A DNA stretch of 24,104 bases from Pseudomonadota bacterium (GCA_025355485.1 JANXZP010000196.1:1-24104), one strand, 5' to 3'. Shown: positions 1-8,767, numbered from the stretch's first letter. A program made the numbers and translations. The notes: generated by a model from the letters alone, not told the origin.

Positions 1-999
1 CGCGACATCCTCGCGGATTTTCTTGACTGCGTCGGCATACACCACGCTGCCGCACGCGCCGCCGACGGTATCCAGCGCCTCGACCAGTGGTACGCCGGCC
101 TTGAAGGTCAGCGCCAGGGTGCGCGCGAAACGCGAGATCGCCGATTGGTGCAGAACCTGGCCCAGGATAGGAAGCTTCAACATCATGCGGTCGATGAAAT
201 GCGCGAGCCGCTGGGAGCGCTTGACCGCGAAGATGAGCCCAACAATGGAGCCAACGGTAATTACGAGGATTATCCACCAGTACGACACCAGGAACCTGGA
301 CGCGTTCACCAGCATCTTGGTGAAGGCCGGCAGGTCGGCGCCGAAACTCTTGAACACCTCTTCAAATTGCGGCACTACGAAAATCAGCAGGATCGAACTG
401 ACCACGATCGCAACTGCGATCACCGCGGCCGGGTAGTACAGCGCCTTGCGAATCTTGCCCTTGATGCTCTCGATTTTTTCCTTGTAGGTAGCGATCGTAT
501 CGAGCACCGTGTCGAGTACGCCGGCGCCTTCGCCGGCCTTGACCAGGTTGCGGTACAGCTCATCGAACTGCACCGGGTGCTTGCTGATCGCCTCGTACAG
601 CGACGAGCCGCCTTCGATCTCGCCACGGATCGCTTCCAGCAGGGCTTTCATGCGCGGATTCTTCTGGCCGCCGGCGATGATCTCGAATCCCGAGACCATC
701 GGAATTCCGGACTGCATCATGGTCGCCAGCTGGCGACTGAAGATCGCGATATCGCGCGCACTGACGCGCGACCCCGCCTGGCCGAACAGCGGCTTCCCCT
801 TGGGCTTGACCACGCTCGGATTGATGCCTTGCCGGCGCAAGTCGGCGCGAAGCAGATTGGCGCTCTTCGCAAGTTCCTCGCCCTTGAGTTTCTTGCCGCG
901 CTTGTCTGTACCCACCCACACGAAGACAGACAGTGGGTTGGATTCCCGTGGGAGCGTAGCTTGGGTCTGGGAGCGTACCGCGGATTTGGTGGCGGCCAT
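1..999 (-). CDS. pilC: Type IV pilus inner-membrane platform protein PilC (C-terminus cut by window edge)
   Basis: PilC/GspF-family platform protein, which couples the PilB/PilT motors to pilus assembly in the inner membrane. The frame is open from the ATG at 999 to the left edge, giving 333 residues of a family usually near 400-420. The first GspF cytoplasmic domain lies at about residues 75-185 (DIAIFSRQLATMMQSGIPM). Two hydrophobic segments follow, at about 190-213 (IAVAIVVSSILLIFVVPQFEE) and 236-258 (SYWWIILVITVGSIVGLIF). The second GspF repeat then begins (FARTLALTFKAGVPLVEAL). The start is 2 nt after the pilB stop, with GAAGGA as ribosome binding site inside the pilB end, so pilB and pilC are co-transcribed and probably translationally coupled. 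The family assignment is secure. Only the C-terminus is missing, because of the window edge. Confidence 0.96.
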   Translation of the reverse strand, partial: MAATKSAVRSQTQATLPRESNPLSVFVWVGTDKRGKKLKGEELAKSANLLRADLRRQGINPSVVKPKGKPLFGQAGSRVSARDIAIFSRQLATMMQSGIPMVSGFEIIAGGQKNPRMKALLEAIRGEIEGGSSLYEAISKHPVQFDELYRNLVKAGEGAGVLDTVLDTIATYKEKIESIKGKIRKALYYPAAVIAVAIVVSSILLIFVVPQFEEVFKSFGADLPAFTKMLVNASRFLVSYWWIILVITVGSIVGLIFAVKRSQRLAHFIDRMMLKLPILGQVLHQSAISRFARTLALTFKAGVPLVEALDTVGGACGSVVYADAVKKIREDVA

Positions 1000-1001
1000 G
1001 G

Positions 1002-2723
1002 TTATTCCTTCGTCACACGGTTGATTTCGGCAAGGCTGGTGGCGCCGTTCTTGGCCTTGAGCAAGGCCGATTGGCGCAGGTCGCGGATGCCTTCGCGTTG
1101 CGCCGCTTCGGCGATCTCGATGGCGTTGCCGCCCTCGAGCACGATCTTCTGGATTTCCTCTGTCATCGGCATCACCTGGTAGATGCCCAGCCGGCCCTTG
1201 TAGCCGTCGTTGCAGTCGGGACAACCGACCGCTTCGTAGATGTGCAGGCCTCGCTTGATGTCGGCTTCGCTGAAACCCTCGGCAAGCAGCGCATGCTCGG
1301 GCAGCACCACCTCGCGCTTGCAGTCGTGCAGGCGGCGCGCAAGCCGCTGCGCGATCACGATCGTGACCGACGAAGTGATGTTGTATGGCGCGATGCCCAT
1401 GTTCATAAGGCGCGCGATGGTTTGCGGCGCGTCGTTGGTGTGCAGGGTGGACAGCACCATGTGGCCGGTCTGCGCGGCCTTGATCGCGATCTCGGCGGTC
1501 TCGAGGTCGCGGATCTCGCCGACCATGATCACGTCCGGATCCTGGCGCAGGAACGCACGCAGCGCGACCGCGAAAGTCATGCCCTTCTTGACGTTCATCT
1601 GCACCTGGTTGACGCCGGTCAGGCGGATTTCGACCGGATCCTCGACGGTGGAGATGTTGCGCTCGTCGGTGTTGAGGATGTTCAGCGCGGTGTACAGCGA
1701 CACGGTCTTGCCCGAACCGGTCGGGCCGGTCACCAGCACCATGCCATAGGGCTTGTGCATCGCATCGAGGAACAATTGCTTCTGGTCGTCCTCGTAACCG
1801 AGCTTGTCGATGCCAAGCTTGGCGGCGGCGCTGTCGAGCAGGCGCAGCACGACTTTCTCGCCGAACAGGGTCGGGCAGGTGCTGACGCGAAAATCCATCG
1901 CCCGGGTCTTGGACAGCACGAGCTTGATGCGCCCGTCCTGCGGCACCCGGCGCTCGGCGATATCCATCGAGGACATTACCTTCAGGCGCGCGGAGATGCG
2001 GGCATTCAACTTCACCGGAACCTTGGCGACCGAGCGCAGGATGCCGTCCATGCGCAGGCGCACGCGGAAATCGTTTTCGTAGGGTTCAAAATGGATGTCC
2101 GACGCGCCGCGCTTGATCGCGTCGATCAGCACCTTGTTGACGAACTTCACGACCGGGGTGTCGTCGGCCTTGGTGGGGTCAGCCTGTTCGGCTTCGCCCT
2201 CGCCGATGTCGCCGACTTCAAGGCTCTCTAGGCCCTCGTCATCGGACATGCCGTCGGTCAGCGTATCGCTGACGCTCATGGCCATGTCGGTCGTGCGCTT
2301 GAGTTTTTCCTCGTCGATCAGGATCGGTTCGACGTTCAGGTTGGTCGCAAACTTGATCTCGTCCAGCGCGCGGGTGTTGGTCGGGTCGGATATCCCCACG
2401 AACAGCCGGTTGCCGCGCTTGAACAACGGCAGCACCTGATGCTTCTGGATCAATTCCTCACTGACCAGCTTAATGGCGGCCTGGGTCAGATCCATCGCGG
2501 TGGCGTCGAACAGCGGCATGCCGAACTCGGCCGAGTTGGCGGCGGCGATCTGGGCCGGATTGCTCAGGCGCTTTTCGAGCAGGTATTGCTGGACCGGTTT
2601 TTTGGCCTTCAGCGCTTCGTCCATTGCGGCGCGCGCATCAGGCTCTGCCAGCACGCCGTCCATCACCAAGCGCCGGACGATGCCGGTGATGCCGACCAGA
2701 TTGGCGGTGACCGCAGCGTTCAT
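1002..2723 (-). CDS. pilB: Type IV pilus extension ATPase PilB
   Basis: Hexameric cytoplasmic ATPase of the GspE/PilB family that powers pilin polymerisation. At 573 residues it is close to the usual PilB length. The N-terminal GspE-type domain spans about residues 1-150. An acidic linker follows (about 160-190), then the motor core: Walker A GPTGSGKT at about 333-340, Walker B/Asp box region MVGEIRDLETAEIA near 400, and His box STLHTNDA near 425. The C-terminal cysteine region is unusual. The second pair is present (GCPDC), but the first, normally CxxC after RLARRL, reads RLARRLHDCK, so one Cys is absent and one residue is lost. The ATG at 2723 is the first sensible start; a nearby upstream ATG is out of frame. 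pilA is not adjacent but about 21 kb away on the same strand. Confidence 0.97.
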   Translation of the reverse strand: MNAAVTANLVGITGIVRRLVMDGVLAEPDARAAMDEALKAKKPVQQYLLEKRLSNPAQIAAANSAEFGMPLFDATAMDLTQAAIKLVSEELIQKHQVLPLFKRGNRLFVGISDPTNTRALDEIKFATNLNVEPILIDEEKLKRTTDMAMSVSDTLTDGMSDDEGLESLEVGDIGEGEAEQADPTKADDTPVVKFVNKVLIDAIKRGASDIHFEPYENDFRVRLRMDGILRSVAKVPVKLNARISARLKVMSSMDIAERRVPQDGRIKLVLSKTRAMDFRVSTCPTLFGEKVVLRLLDSAAAKLGIDKLGYEDDQKQLFLDAMHKPYGMVLVTGPTGSGKTVSLYTALNILNTDERNISTVEDPVEIRLTGVNQVQMNVKKGMTFAVALRAFLRQDPDVIMVGEIRDLETAEIAIKAAQTGHMVLSTLHTNDAPQTIARLMNMGIAPYNITSSVTIVIAQRLARRLHDCKREVVLPEHALLAEGFSEADIKRGLHIYEAVGCPDCNDGYKGRLGIYQVMPMTEEIQKIVLEGGNAIEIAEAAQREGIRDLRQSALLKAKNGATSLAEINRVTKE

Positions 2724-2861
2724 GCGTACCCATGTCCGAACCTGCTGCCGAATCTACCGCAAATCAGGTCGCGGAAGTAGTCCGCGGGGAGTTGGCGACC
2801 CCGGCGCGACGGCGAGGGACGGCTGCGTTAGGCTAGCCGGGAACGACCCGGGGGAGAATGC
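2724..2861. promoter_or_regulatory. Divergent intergenic region between pilB and the glycan operon
   Basis: 138 bases separate the divergent pilB start and the GT2 start, so promoters for both directions should lie here. I could not identify a convincing -35/-10 pair or sigma-54 site. A short perfect inverted repeat, CCGGG-aacga-CCCGG (2837-2851), abuts the GGGGAG ribosome binding site of the plus-strand gene and could form a small hairpin. The regulatory role is inference from position only. Confidence 0.35.
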
Positions 2862-3725
2862 GTGGATACCGAGCTCAGCATCGTGCTGCCGGCGAAGAAT
2901 GAGGAGGCCGGCCTGGCGCTACTGCTGCCGCGTCTGCGCATGCTGTACCCGCTGGCCGAGATCCTGCTGGTCGATGATGGCTCGACCGATCGCACGGCGA
3001 TGGTGGCCTCGGAACACGGCGCGCAGGTACTGCGCTCGCCCTACAGCATGGGCAATGGCGCGGCGGTCAAGCGCGGCGCGTCGGCGGCGCGTGGCCACAC
3101 GCTGGTATTCATGGATGCCGACGCCCAGCATGAGCCCGGCGACATTGCCGCGTTGCTGGGCAAGCTCGCGGAAGGTTACGACATGGTGGTTGCCGCGCGC
3201 GATGGAGATGGCCAGGCCAGCCGTAGCCGCGGATTCGCGAACGCGTTCTACAACAAGCTGTCCAGCTGGATGACCGGGCACACGATCCACGACCTGACCT
3301 CGGGCTTTCGCGCGGTGCGTGCCGAGAAGTTCCGCGAATTCCTGCACCTGCTGCCGAACGGATTTTCCTACCCGACCACGATCACGATGGCGTTCTTCCG
3401 CAGTGCGTATCCGGTCGCCTACGTGCCGGTCCAGGTCAAGCAGCGCATCGGCAAGAGCCACATCCGACCGCTGCGCGACGGCGTGCGTTTCCTGCTGATC
3501 ATCTTCAAGATCGCGACCCTGTATTCGCCGCTGAAACTCTTTGCGCCGGTCGCGATGGCGTTTTTCCTTTCCGGTGTCGGTTATTACGGTTATACCTTCG
3601 CCTACGAACACCGCTTCACCAACATGAGCGCGCTGCTGCTGAGTGCATCGGTGATCGTGTTCCTGATTGGACTGGTCTCCGAACAGATCACCAACCTCAC
3701 CTACACCAGGGGACCAGACGCGTGA
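2862..3725 (+). CDS. GT2-family, Dpm1/ArnC-like membrane-anchored glycosyltransferase (probable polyprenyl-phosphate sugar synthase)
   Basis: GT-A-fold glycosyltransferase of family 2, 287 residues. The N-terminus has the nucleotide-sugar pattern LSIVLPAKNEEAGL, then DDGSTD (about residue 40) and the metal-binding region MDADAQHEPGD (about 83-93). Two C-terminal hydrophobic segments (about 220-240 and 250-272) would anchor it to the membrane. This layout fits Dpm1/ArnC/GtrB-type enzymes, which move a sugar from an NDP-sugar to polyprenyl phosphate. GTG at 2862 is chosen because GGGGGAG sits 5 nt upstream and the nearby ATG at 2858 is out of frame. It is the first plus-strand gene after the divergent 138-bp gap from pilB and probably opens the operon to 10605. 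The sugar is not predictable. Inferred role: donor synthesis for GT-C enzymes such as those at 19317-23379. Confidence 0.85.
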   Translation: MDTELSIVLPAKNEEAGLALLLPRLRMLYPLAEILLVDDGSTDRTAMVASEHGAQVLRSPYSMGNGAAVKRGASAARGHTLVFMDADAQHEPGDIAALLGKLAEGYDMVVAARDGDGQASRSRGFANAFYNKLSSWMTGHTIHDLTSGFRAVRAEKFREFLHLLPNGFSYPTTITMAFFRSAYPVAYVPVQVKQRIGKSHIRPLRDGVRFLLIIFKIATLYSPLKLFAPVAMAFFLSGVGYYGYTFAYEHRFTNMSALLLSASVIVFLIGLVSEQITNLTYTRGPDA

Positions 3726-3801
3726 TCGTGAACGCAACCAGCCGGAGGATCTGCCGGGTCCGGATTTTTCGTCCCGTATCCCACGAGCCGATGCAAGGCG
3801 G

Positions 3802-4989
3802 ATGGCGCCGATCATGAAGGAAATCCGCTCCCGTCCTGATCTGGCCATCAACGGCGCGCCGCCAGCGTTCGCCGATACATTGCATGTGGGCAGGCCGAAC
3901 GTCGGCAGCCGTGAAACGTTCATGCGGCTCGCTGGTGAAATGTTCGACCGCCAGTGGTTCAGCAACAACGGTCCGTTGGTGCAGGAGTTCGAGCATCGCA
4001 TCGCTGCGCATCTCGGTGTCAGGCATTGCGTCGCTATGTGCAACGGAACGATCGCGCTGGAAATCGCCATCCGTGCGCTGGGACTGGCAGGCGAAGTGAT
4101 CGTCCCCTCCTATACCTTCGTTGCAACCGCGCATGCTTTGTATTGGCAGGGCATCACCCCGGTTTTCGCGGATATCGACCCAAGGACGCACAACCTCGAT
4201 CCTGACGCCGTGCGCCGCATGATCACGCCGCGCACCAGCGGCATCATCGGGGTGCACCTCTGGGGCAGGGCCGCGCCTGTCGATGCGCTGCAGGGCATCG
4301 CCGACGAACATGGCTTGCGATTGATGTTCGACTCGGCACACGCATTCGGCTGCAGCTACAAGGGCCAGACGATCGGTCGCTTCGGCGCCTGCGAGGTTCT
4401 CAGTTTCCACGCCACCAAGTTCTTCAACACGTTCGAGGGCGGCGCGGTCGTCACCAACGACGACGAACTGGCGGAAATGATGCGCCTGATGCGGAACTTC
4501 GGTTTCGCCGGTTACGACCATGTCATCCATCCCGGCACCAACGGCAAGATGATCGAAGTCTGCGCCGCGATGGGCCTGGCCAACCTCGCCCACATCGATA
4601 CCGTGATCGACTCGAACCGCAAGAACTACCATGCCTATCGCGATGCGTTGTCGGGACTGCCGGAGTTGAGCCTGATGGCGTATGACGAAGCGGAGAGGAA
4701 CAACTTCCAGTACATCGTGCTGGAAGTCGGAGAGGGTTGTCGTGCGACCCGCGACGAGCTGGTAGCCGCGTTGCAAGCGGAAGGGATCCTCGCCCGCAAG
4801 TATTTCTGGCCCGGTTGCCACAAGATGCAGCCCTACAGGGCGCTGTATCCGCATGCCGGGATGGTGCTGCACAACACGGAGCGGGTTGCGGACAGCGTGG
4901 TCGTCCTGCCGACCGGAACCGCATTGCCGGACGGGGCCATCGCCACCATCCTCAGGATATTCCAGGTCCTTCTTTCGGACGCGGCATGA
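3802..4989 (+). CDS. DegT/DnrJ/EryC1-family PLP-dependent sugar aminotransferase
   Basis: Transaminase expected to convert an NDP-keto-deoxysugar into an amino-deoxysugar, with an amino acid such as glutamate as donor. About 395 residues, normal for the family. Visible motifs are the substrate loop FSNNGPLVQEFE, the PLP phosphate region CNGTIALEIAIRAL, EVIVPSYTFVATAHA, the cofactor-binding FDSAHAFGC, and the Schiff-base lysine in SFHATKFFNTFEGG (about Lys206). The C-terminal CHKMQPYR also fits. The motifs resemble VioA-like enzymes acting on dTDP-4-keto-6-deoxyglucose, but I cannot fix the substrate. The frame extends back into the preceding gene. ATG 3802 (or 3814, 12 nt after AAGGCGG) is preferred because homologous sequence begins just after it. 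It lies 76 nt downstream of the GT2 gene, same strand. No dTDP-sugar synthesis genes are present here. Confidence 0.88.
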   Translation: MAPIMKEIRSRPDLAINGAPPAFADTLHVGRPNVGSRETFMRLAGEMFDRQWFSNNGPLVQEFEHRIAAHLGVRHCVAMCNGTIALEIAIRALGLAGEVIVPSYTFVATAHALYWQGITPVFADIDPRTHNLDPDAVRRMITPRTSGIIGVHLWGRAAPVDALQGIADEHGLRLMFDSAHAFGCSYKGQTIGRFGACEVLSFHATKFFNTFEGGAVVTNDDELAEMMRLMRNFGFAGYDHVIHPGTNGKMIEVCAAMGLANLAHIDTVIDSNRKNYHAYRDALSGLPELSLMAYDEAERNNFQYIVLEVGEGCRATRDELVAALQAEGILARKYFWPGCHKMQPYRALYPHAGMVLHNTERVADSVVVLPTGTALPDGAIATILRIFQVLLSDAA

Positions 4990-5098
4990 CGCTGGCGACA
5001 GGCCGCGCGCGACGCATGCGTCAACCTTTGCCGCGACGACTGAGTGAAGGCATGCCGCATCCGCAGCACACCCAACCGATCCTTGAACGGAACGCCAG

Positions 5099-6640
5099 AT
5101 GAGCCACAACGTCCTCGACTATTTCGAAAATGGAGCGGCGCGAAATTTCCCGGGGAAAGTGGCGATCGTCGACGGCGACCGATCGTACATGTTCTCGGAA
5201 GTCGAATCCCGCGCGAAACGCTGCGCGGCTTTGCTGGTGCGGCGCGTCGATGCGATCAACCGACCGATCGCGGTCTTCCTGCCCAAGTGCGCCGAAGCGA
5301 TTTTCGCCGACCTCGGGATCGTCTACAGCGGCAACATCTACACCAACCTCGACGTCAAGTCGCCTGCCCAGCGCATCAGGAACATCCTCGACAACATCAA
5401 GCCCGTGCTGACCATTACTTCGCGTGCGCTCGAGCGCCAGTTGCTCGGCCTGGGAGTGCCGGAATCGGAGCTATGCTTCGTCGAGGACATGCTCGATGAA
5501 GAGATCGAAACGGACGCTGCCGCGATCGACGCGCGACTGCAGCACATCATCGATACGGATCCGCTGTGCATCATCAACACGTCGGGGTCCACTGGCGTCC
5601 CGAAAGGAGTCGTGCTGAGCCATCGGGGAACGATCGATTTCATGGATTGGGTATTCGATACCTTCGATCTCGACGACGACTTGCGCATCGCCAGCCTGTC
5701 CCCGTTGTATTTCGACATCTACACGCTTGAGCTCAACCTCTGCCTGGCCAAGGGCGCGACGTTGGTTCTTGTCCCGGACCAGATGGCCACCTTCCCGGCC
5801 AAGCTCATGGAGTTCCTGCAAGCCCAGGCGATCAGTTTCCTGTTCTGGGTACCGTCGATCATGGTGACCATTTCGAACCTTGGCTTGCTGGAGGGGTACG
5901 ACCTGTCCGGGCTGAGGACCGTGTTCTTCGCGGGGGAGGTATTCCCCATGAAGCAACTCAATCACTGGCGCAGGGTACTGCGCAATGCGCTGTTCGTGAA
6001 TCTCTACGGACCGATCGAGATCCATGTCGATTGCGCGTACTTCGTCGTCGACAGGGAGTTCGCGGATGAGGACATGCTGCCCATCGGGCATCCATGCCGG
6101 AACGCGGACATACTGATCCTGAATGACGACGGTCAGGCCTGCGCGCAGGGCGAGCGCGGCGAGTTGTGCGTGCGCGGCAGTTCGCTTGCGCTAGGTTACT
6201 GGAACGATGAGGGAAAGACCGCGAATGCGTTCGTGCAGAATCCGCTGCAAACGCATTATCCGGAACTGATCTACCGCACTGGCGACATCGCTTACCGCGG
6301 CGAGCGCAACGAGATTTTCCTCGTAGGGCGCAAGGATTTCCAGATCAAGCACATGGGCTACCGGATCGACCTCCAGGAAATCGAGCACCAGGTGCATTGC
6401 ATCGACGGAATCGCCAATGCATGCGTGCTCTACAACCAGACACGGAAGGAGATCACGCTCTTCTACGAGGTCTTGTCGCAGGACGTGATACCCCAGCAAA
6501 TCCGTGCCGGACTTTTGAGCATCTTTCCGAAATACATGGTTCCCACGGTTTTTCACCGGATGGAAGTGCTTCCGAAAAATCCCAACGGCAAGATCGATCG
6601 CAACGGTCTCGCTTCGATCCTGCACGAGTCGCGAGGATGA
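5099..6640 (+). CDS. Stand-alone adenylation enzyme (DltA/NRPS A-domain-like amino acid or acyl ligase)
   Basis: ANL-superfamily adenylating enzyme of 513 residues, the size of a free-standing A domain such as DltA. Motifs in order: A3 NTSGSTGVPKGVVLSHRG (about residues 158-175), A4-like YFDIYTLEL (about 204), A5 YGPIE (about 303, Ile for the usual Thr), A6 ELCVRGSSLALGYW, A7 YRTGD (about 391), A8 GRKDFQIKHMGYRIDLQEIE, and A10 PNGKIDR with the catalytic Lys near 498. The Asp in the A4 region matches the residue that holds the alpha-amino group in amino-acid-activating A domains, which favours an amino acid substrate. There is no fused carrier domain. The free carrier proteins at 7461 and 8768 are the likely acceptors. 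It starts at an ATG after a 109-nt gap and overlaps the next gene by ATGA. Confidence 0.88.
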   Translation: MSHNVLDYFENGAARNFPGKVAIVDGDRSYMFSEVESRAKRCAALLVRRVDAINRPIAVFLPKCAEAIFADLGIVYSGNIYTNLDVKSPAQRIRNILDNIKPVLTITSRALERQLLGLGVPESELCFVEDMLDEEIETDAAAIDARLQHIIDTDPLCIINTSGSTGVPKGVVLSHRGTIDFMDWVFDTFDLDDDLRIASLSPLYFDIYTLELNLCLAKGATLVLVPDQMATFPAKLMEFLQAQAISFLFWVPSIMVTISNLGLLEGYDLSGLRTVFFAGEVFPMKQLNHWRRVLRNALFVNLYGPIEIHVDCAYFVVDREFADEDMLPIGHPCRNADILILNDDGQACAQGERGELCVRGSSLALGYWNDEGKTANAFVQNPLQTHYPELIYRTGDIAYRGERNEIFLVGRKDFQIKHMGYRIDLQEIEHQVHCIDGIANACVLYNQTRKEITLFYEVLSQDVIPQQIRAGLLSIFPKYMVPTVFHRMEVLPKNPNGKIDRNGLASILHESRG

Positions 6641-7464
6641 AGGAGGTGGCCGATGCCGATGCGCTGGCGCACGCCATAGGGCGCGTGGCACGGAAGGGTG
6701 CGGGCTACGCGACCAATTTCTTTGCCACGCGCACGGATATCAACAAGTGGCTCGCATCACGGGCGCTGCTCGTGCTGGAGCAGCAACACGCCGTGCTGAT
6801 TCTCCGTCGTGACGCGGACTTCCATCGTCTCTACCATGTCGCATCCGGAGCGGCCGCGCTGTCGGCCGCGCTCGGCGCCCTGGTTTCCGCGCTGCCCGCC
6901 GTGACGATCGTCACCGACCTGATCGGAAAAAAGGAAAGCCTCCAGGCTGTGGCGGATGCGCATGCCGAAAACGCGTTCGCGGGATACACGCGCCTGCTCC
7001 GGATGTACCGGTTGCCGGATCCGACGATGGACGTCTGGCGCGTTGATCCGGATGTCATGCAGGCGGGGCCGGGCGATGTGCAGCGCATCCACATGTTCCT
7101 GCAAAAACAACTCGACCCTGTCTCGGAACAGATTCCCGACCTCGACCAGTTGAACGATGCCGTGGCGAAGGGTGCTGTACTTGCCATGTATCAGGCTTCG
7201 GAGCTGGCTGGCGTACTGATCCACGATACGACCGGCTACACCACGACCCTGCGTTACTGGCACATCGATGGGCGATTCAGGGATCAGGGGATCGGTGCGC
7301 GATTGATCAGGATGTTTTTCAGTCGTTGCGCCGGCAGCAGGCGGATCCTGCTGTGGGTCATCGCGAGCAACGAGGACGCGATCGCCAAGTATCGGCATTA
7401 CGGGTTCCGGGACGATTCGCTGGTCGATGATATTATGGTGAGACACGCGAGGCCAATGCAGTGA
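6637..7464 (+). CDS. GNAT-family N-acyltransferase
   Basis: About 275 residues. The C-terminal part carries the GNAT acyl-CoA-binding motif, seen as GRFRDQGIGARLIRMFF, followed by the typical LLWVIASNEDAIAKYRHYGF segment, where the ANxxAxxxYxxxGF pattern is common in GNATs. The N-terminal 140 residues look related in size to a second, degenerate GNAT-like domain but show no motif I recognise. The open frame extends upstream into the adenylation gene. ATG 6637 is preferred because it forms an ATGA overlap with that gene's stop, as at other junctions in this operon. The position between the adenylation enzyme and the carrier protein suggests it transfers an acyl or aminoacyl group, perhaps to the amino sugar made by the DegT enzyme. 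That is inference; acetyl-CoA is the default donor. Confidence 0.75.
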   Translation: MKEVADADALAHAIGRVARKGAGYATNFFATRTDINKWLASRALLVLEQQHAVLILRRDADFHRLYHVASGAAALSAALGALVSALPAVTIVTDLIGKKESLQAVADAHAENAFAGYTRLLRMYRLPDPTMDVWRVDPDVMQAGPGDVQRIHMFLQKQLDPVSEQIPDLDQLNDAVAKGAVLAMYQASELAGVLIHDTTGYTTTLRYWHIDGRFRDQGIGARLIRMFFSRCAGSRRILLWVIASNEDAIAKYRHYGFRDDSLVDDIMVRHARPMQ

Positions 7465-7694
7465 CGAAGAAAATCCTGGATGTCCTGACGGGGATACGCC
7501 CCGAATTCGATTTTTCCGCGTCGGATGATTTCATCGCCGATGGCATGCTCGATTCGATCGACGTGATCGCCCTCGTATCCGACCTGGACAGGGAATTCTC
7601 CATCTGCATCGAGGGAGTGGACATTCTTCCCGAGAACTTCAACAATCTGGGCGCGATCAGGCAACTCCTGCAGAAATACGGCATCGAGACGTGA
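7461..7694 (+). CDS. Acyl/peptidyl carrier protein (first copy)
   Basis: Acyl carrier protein of 77 residues, the standard size. The phosphopantetheine attachment site is MLDSIDVIAL with Ser32, preceded by the acidic DDFIADG stretch and followed by an acidic helix typical of carrier proteins. It starts with GTG at 7461, overlapping the TGA of the GNAT gene (GTGA), and its own TGA overlaps the GTG of the ketoacyl synthase. This implies coupled, roughly stoichiometric translation with both neighbours. It lies outside any fatty-acid locus, so a dedicated role in making or carrying a special acyl group is likely. It needs a phosphopantetheinyl transferase encoded elsewhere. Confidence 0.88.
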   Translation: MTKKILDVLTGIRPEFDFSASDDFIADGMLDSIDVIALVSDLDREFSICIEGVDILPENFNNLGAIRQLLQKYGIET

Positions 7695-8758
7695 ATCTCG
7701 TCTTCGGACAGCGGAAAATCGACGGCCTGCTGACCATCCTGCCGTCCAACGAACGCAGATTCGTCGAGGAGATGGAGCAGTTCAATTTCCCCGTTGAACG
7801 CTCCATCAAGCTCAAGGAAGTGATGGGTTACGACCGGCACCGGATCGTCGATGGGCCGGTGTGCGTTTCAGATCTCGCAGTGCACGGGCTTGAGCACCTG
7901 TTCGAGCGCGGGATGCTGCAGCGGGACGATTTCGATGCGCTGATCCTGGTGTCGCAGTCGCCCGATTACTTCATGCCGCCAACCAGCAACGTCATCCAGG
8001 GCAGGCTGCAACTCAAGCACGACCTGTTCTGCATGGACATCAACCAAGGCTGCGCGGGATTCCTGATCGGGCTCATCCAGGCTTTCATGCTGCTCGATCA
8101 ACCCGCGATCCGGAAAGTCGTGCTGATCAATGCCGACGTGCTGAGCCGCAAGGTGTCCTCGCGCGACCGCAACAGCTACCCGCTGATCGGCGACGCGGCA
8201 TCGATCACGATCGTGGGGCGTTCGACGGATACGACGCCGATCCACGCGAACATCAAGATGGACGGAACCCGCCACGACGCATTGATCGTCCCGGCCGGCG
8301 GATTCAGGGAGCCGTCGACCCCGCTGACGCGGATCCAGGAAGCGGATGCCGAAGGCAACCTGCGCGCACGGGACGATCTCGTCATGAACGGTTCCGCGGT
8401 GTTCAATTTCGTGCAAGTCGAGGTCCCGAAAATGATCGACGCACTGCTCGATGCCGCGGATGTCGACATCGGTGCCGTCGATTCCTTCGTCTTCCACCAG
8501 CCGAACAGGTTCATGCTGCAGAAGCTGGCCGACAAGATGAAGGTTCCGTACGACAGGATGCCGAGCAACATCGTCGAGCACTTCGGCAATTCCAGCGGCG
8601 TCACGATCCCGCTCGCGCTCGCTTTCAACCTGCGCGAGCGGATCCTGGGCGGAACCTCGACGGTGGTTCTCGGCGGGTTCGGGGTCGGGCTCACCTGGGC
8701 TTCCATGCTGTTGCGGATGGGGCCGCTGGATTTTTGCGAAATGATCGATTACCCGTAG
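7691..8758 (+). CDS. 3-oxoacyl-ACP synthase III-like ketosynthase (FabH family)
   Basis: Thiolase-fold condensing enzyme, 355 residues, slightly longer than FabH (about 320). The full FabH-type triad is visible: nucleophilic Cys121 in DINQGCAGFLIGL, His269 in VFHQPNRFML and Asn300 in EHFGNSSGVTIPLAL. The C-terminal glycine-rich LGGFGVGLTWASMLL also fits. FabH enzymes condense an acyl-CoA primer with malonyl-ACP to give 3-ketoacyl-ACP. Here the product could be reduced by the SDRs that follow. GTG 7691 overlaps the first carrier protein stop. KAS III genes next to sugar aminotransferases are known in flagellin or O-antigen modification clusters, such as the viosamine island of Pseudomonas syringae (from memory). 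The intact triad argues for condensation rather than simple acyl transfer. Confidence 0.92.
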   Translation: MNLVFGQRKIDGLLTILPSNERRFVEEMEQFNFPVERSIKLKEVMGYDRHRIVDGPVCVSDLAVHGLEHLFERGMLQRDDFDALILVSQSPDYFMPPTSNVIQGRLQLKHDLFCMDINQGCAGFLIGLIQAFMLLDQPAIRKVVLINADVLSRKVSSRDRNSYPLIGDAASITIVGRSTDTTPIHANIKMDGTRHDALIVPAGGFREPSTPLTRIQEADAEGNLRARDDLVMNGSAVFNFVQVEVPKMIDALLDAADVDIGAVDSFVFHQPNRFMLQKLADKMKVPYDRMPSNIVEHFGNSSGVTIPLALAFNLRERILGGTSTVVLGGFGVGLTWASMLLRMGPLDFCEMIDYP

Positions 8759-8767
8759 GAGGCAGGC

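Noticed and set aside
2837..2856. Small inverted repeat next to the ribosome binding site of the first glycan gene as a riboswitch
   Set aside because: Only a 5-bp stem and no further conserved structure; too little to call a riboswitch or attenuator.
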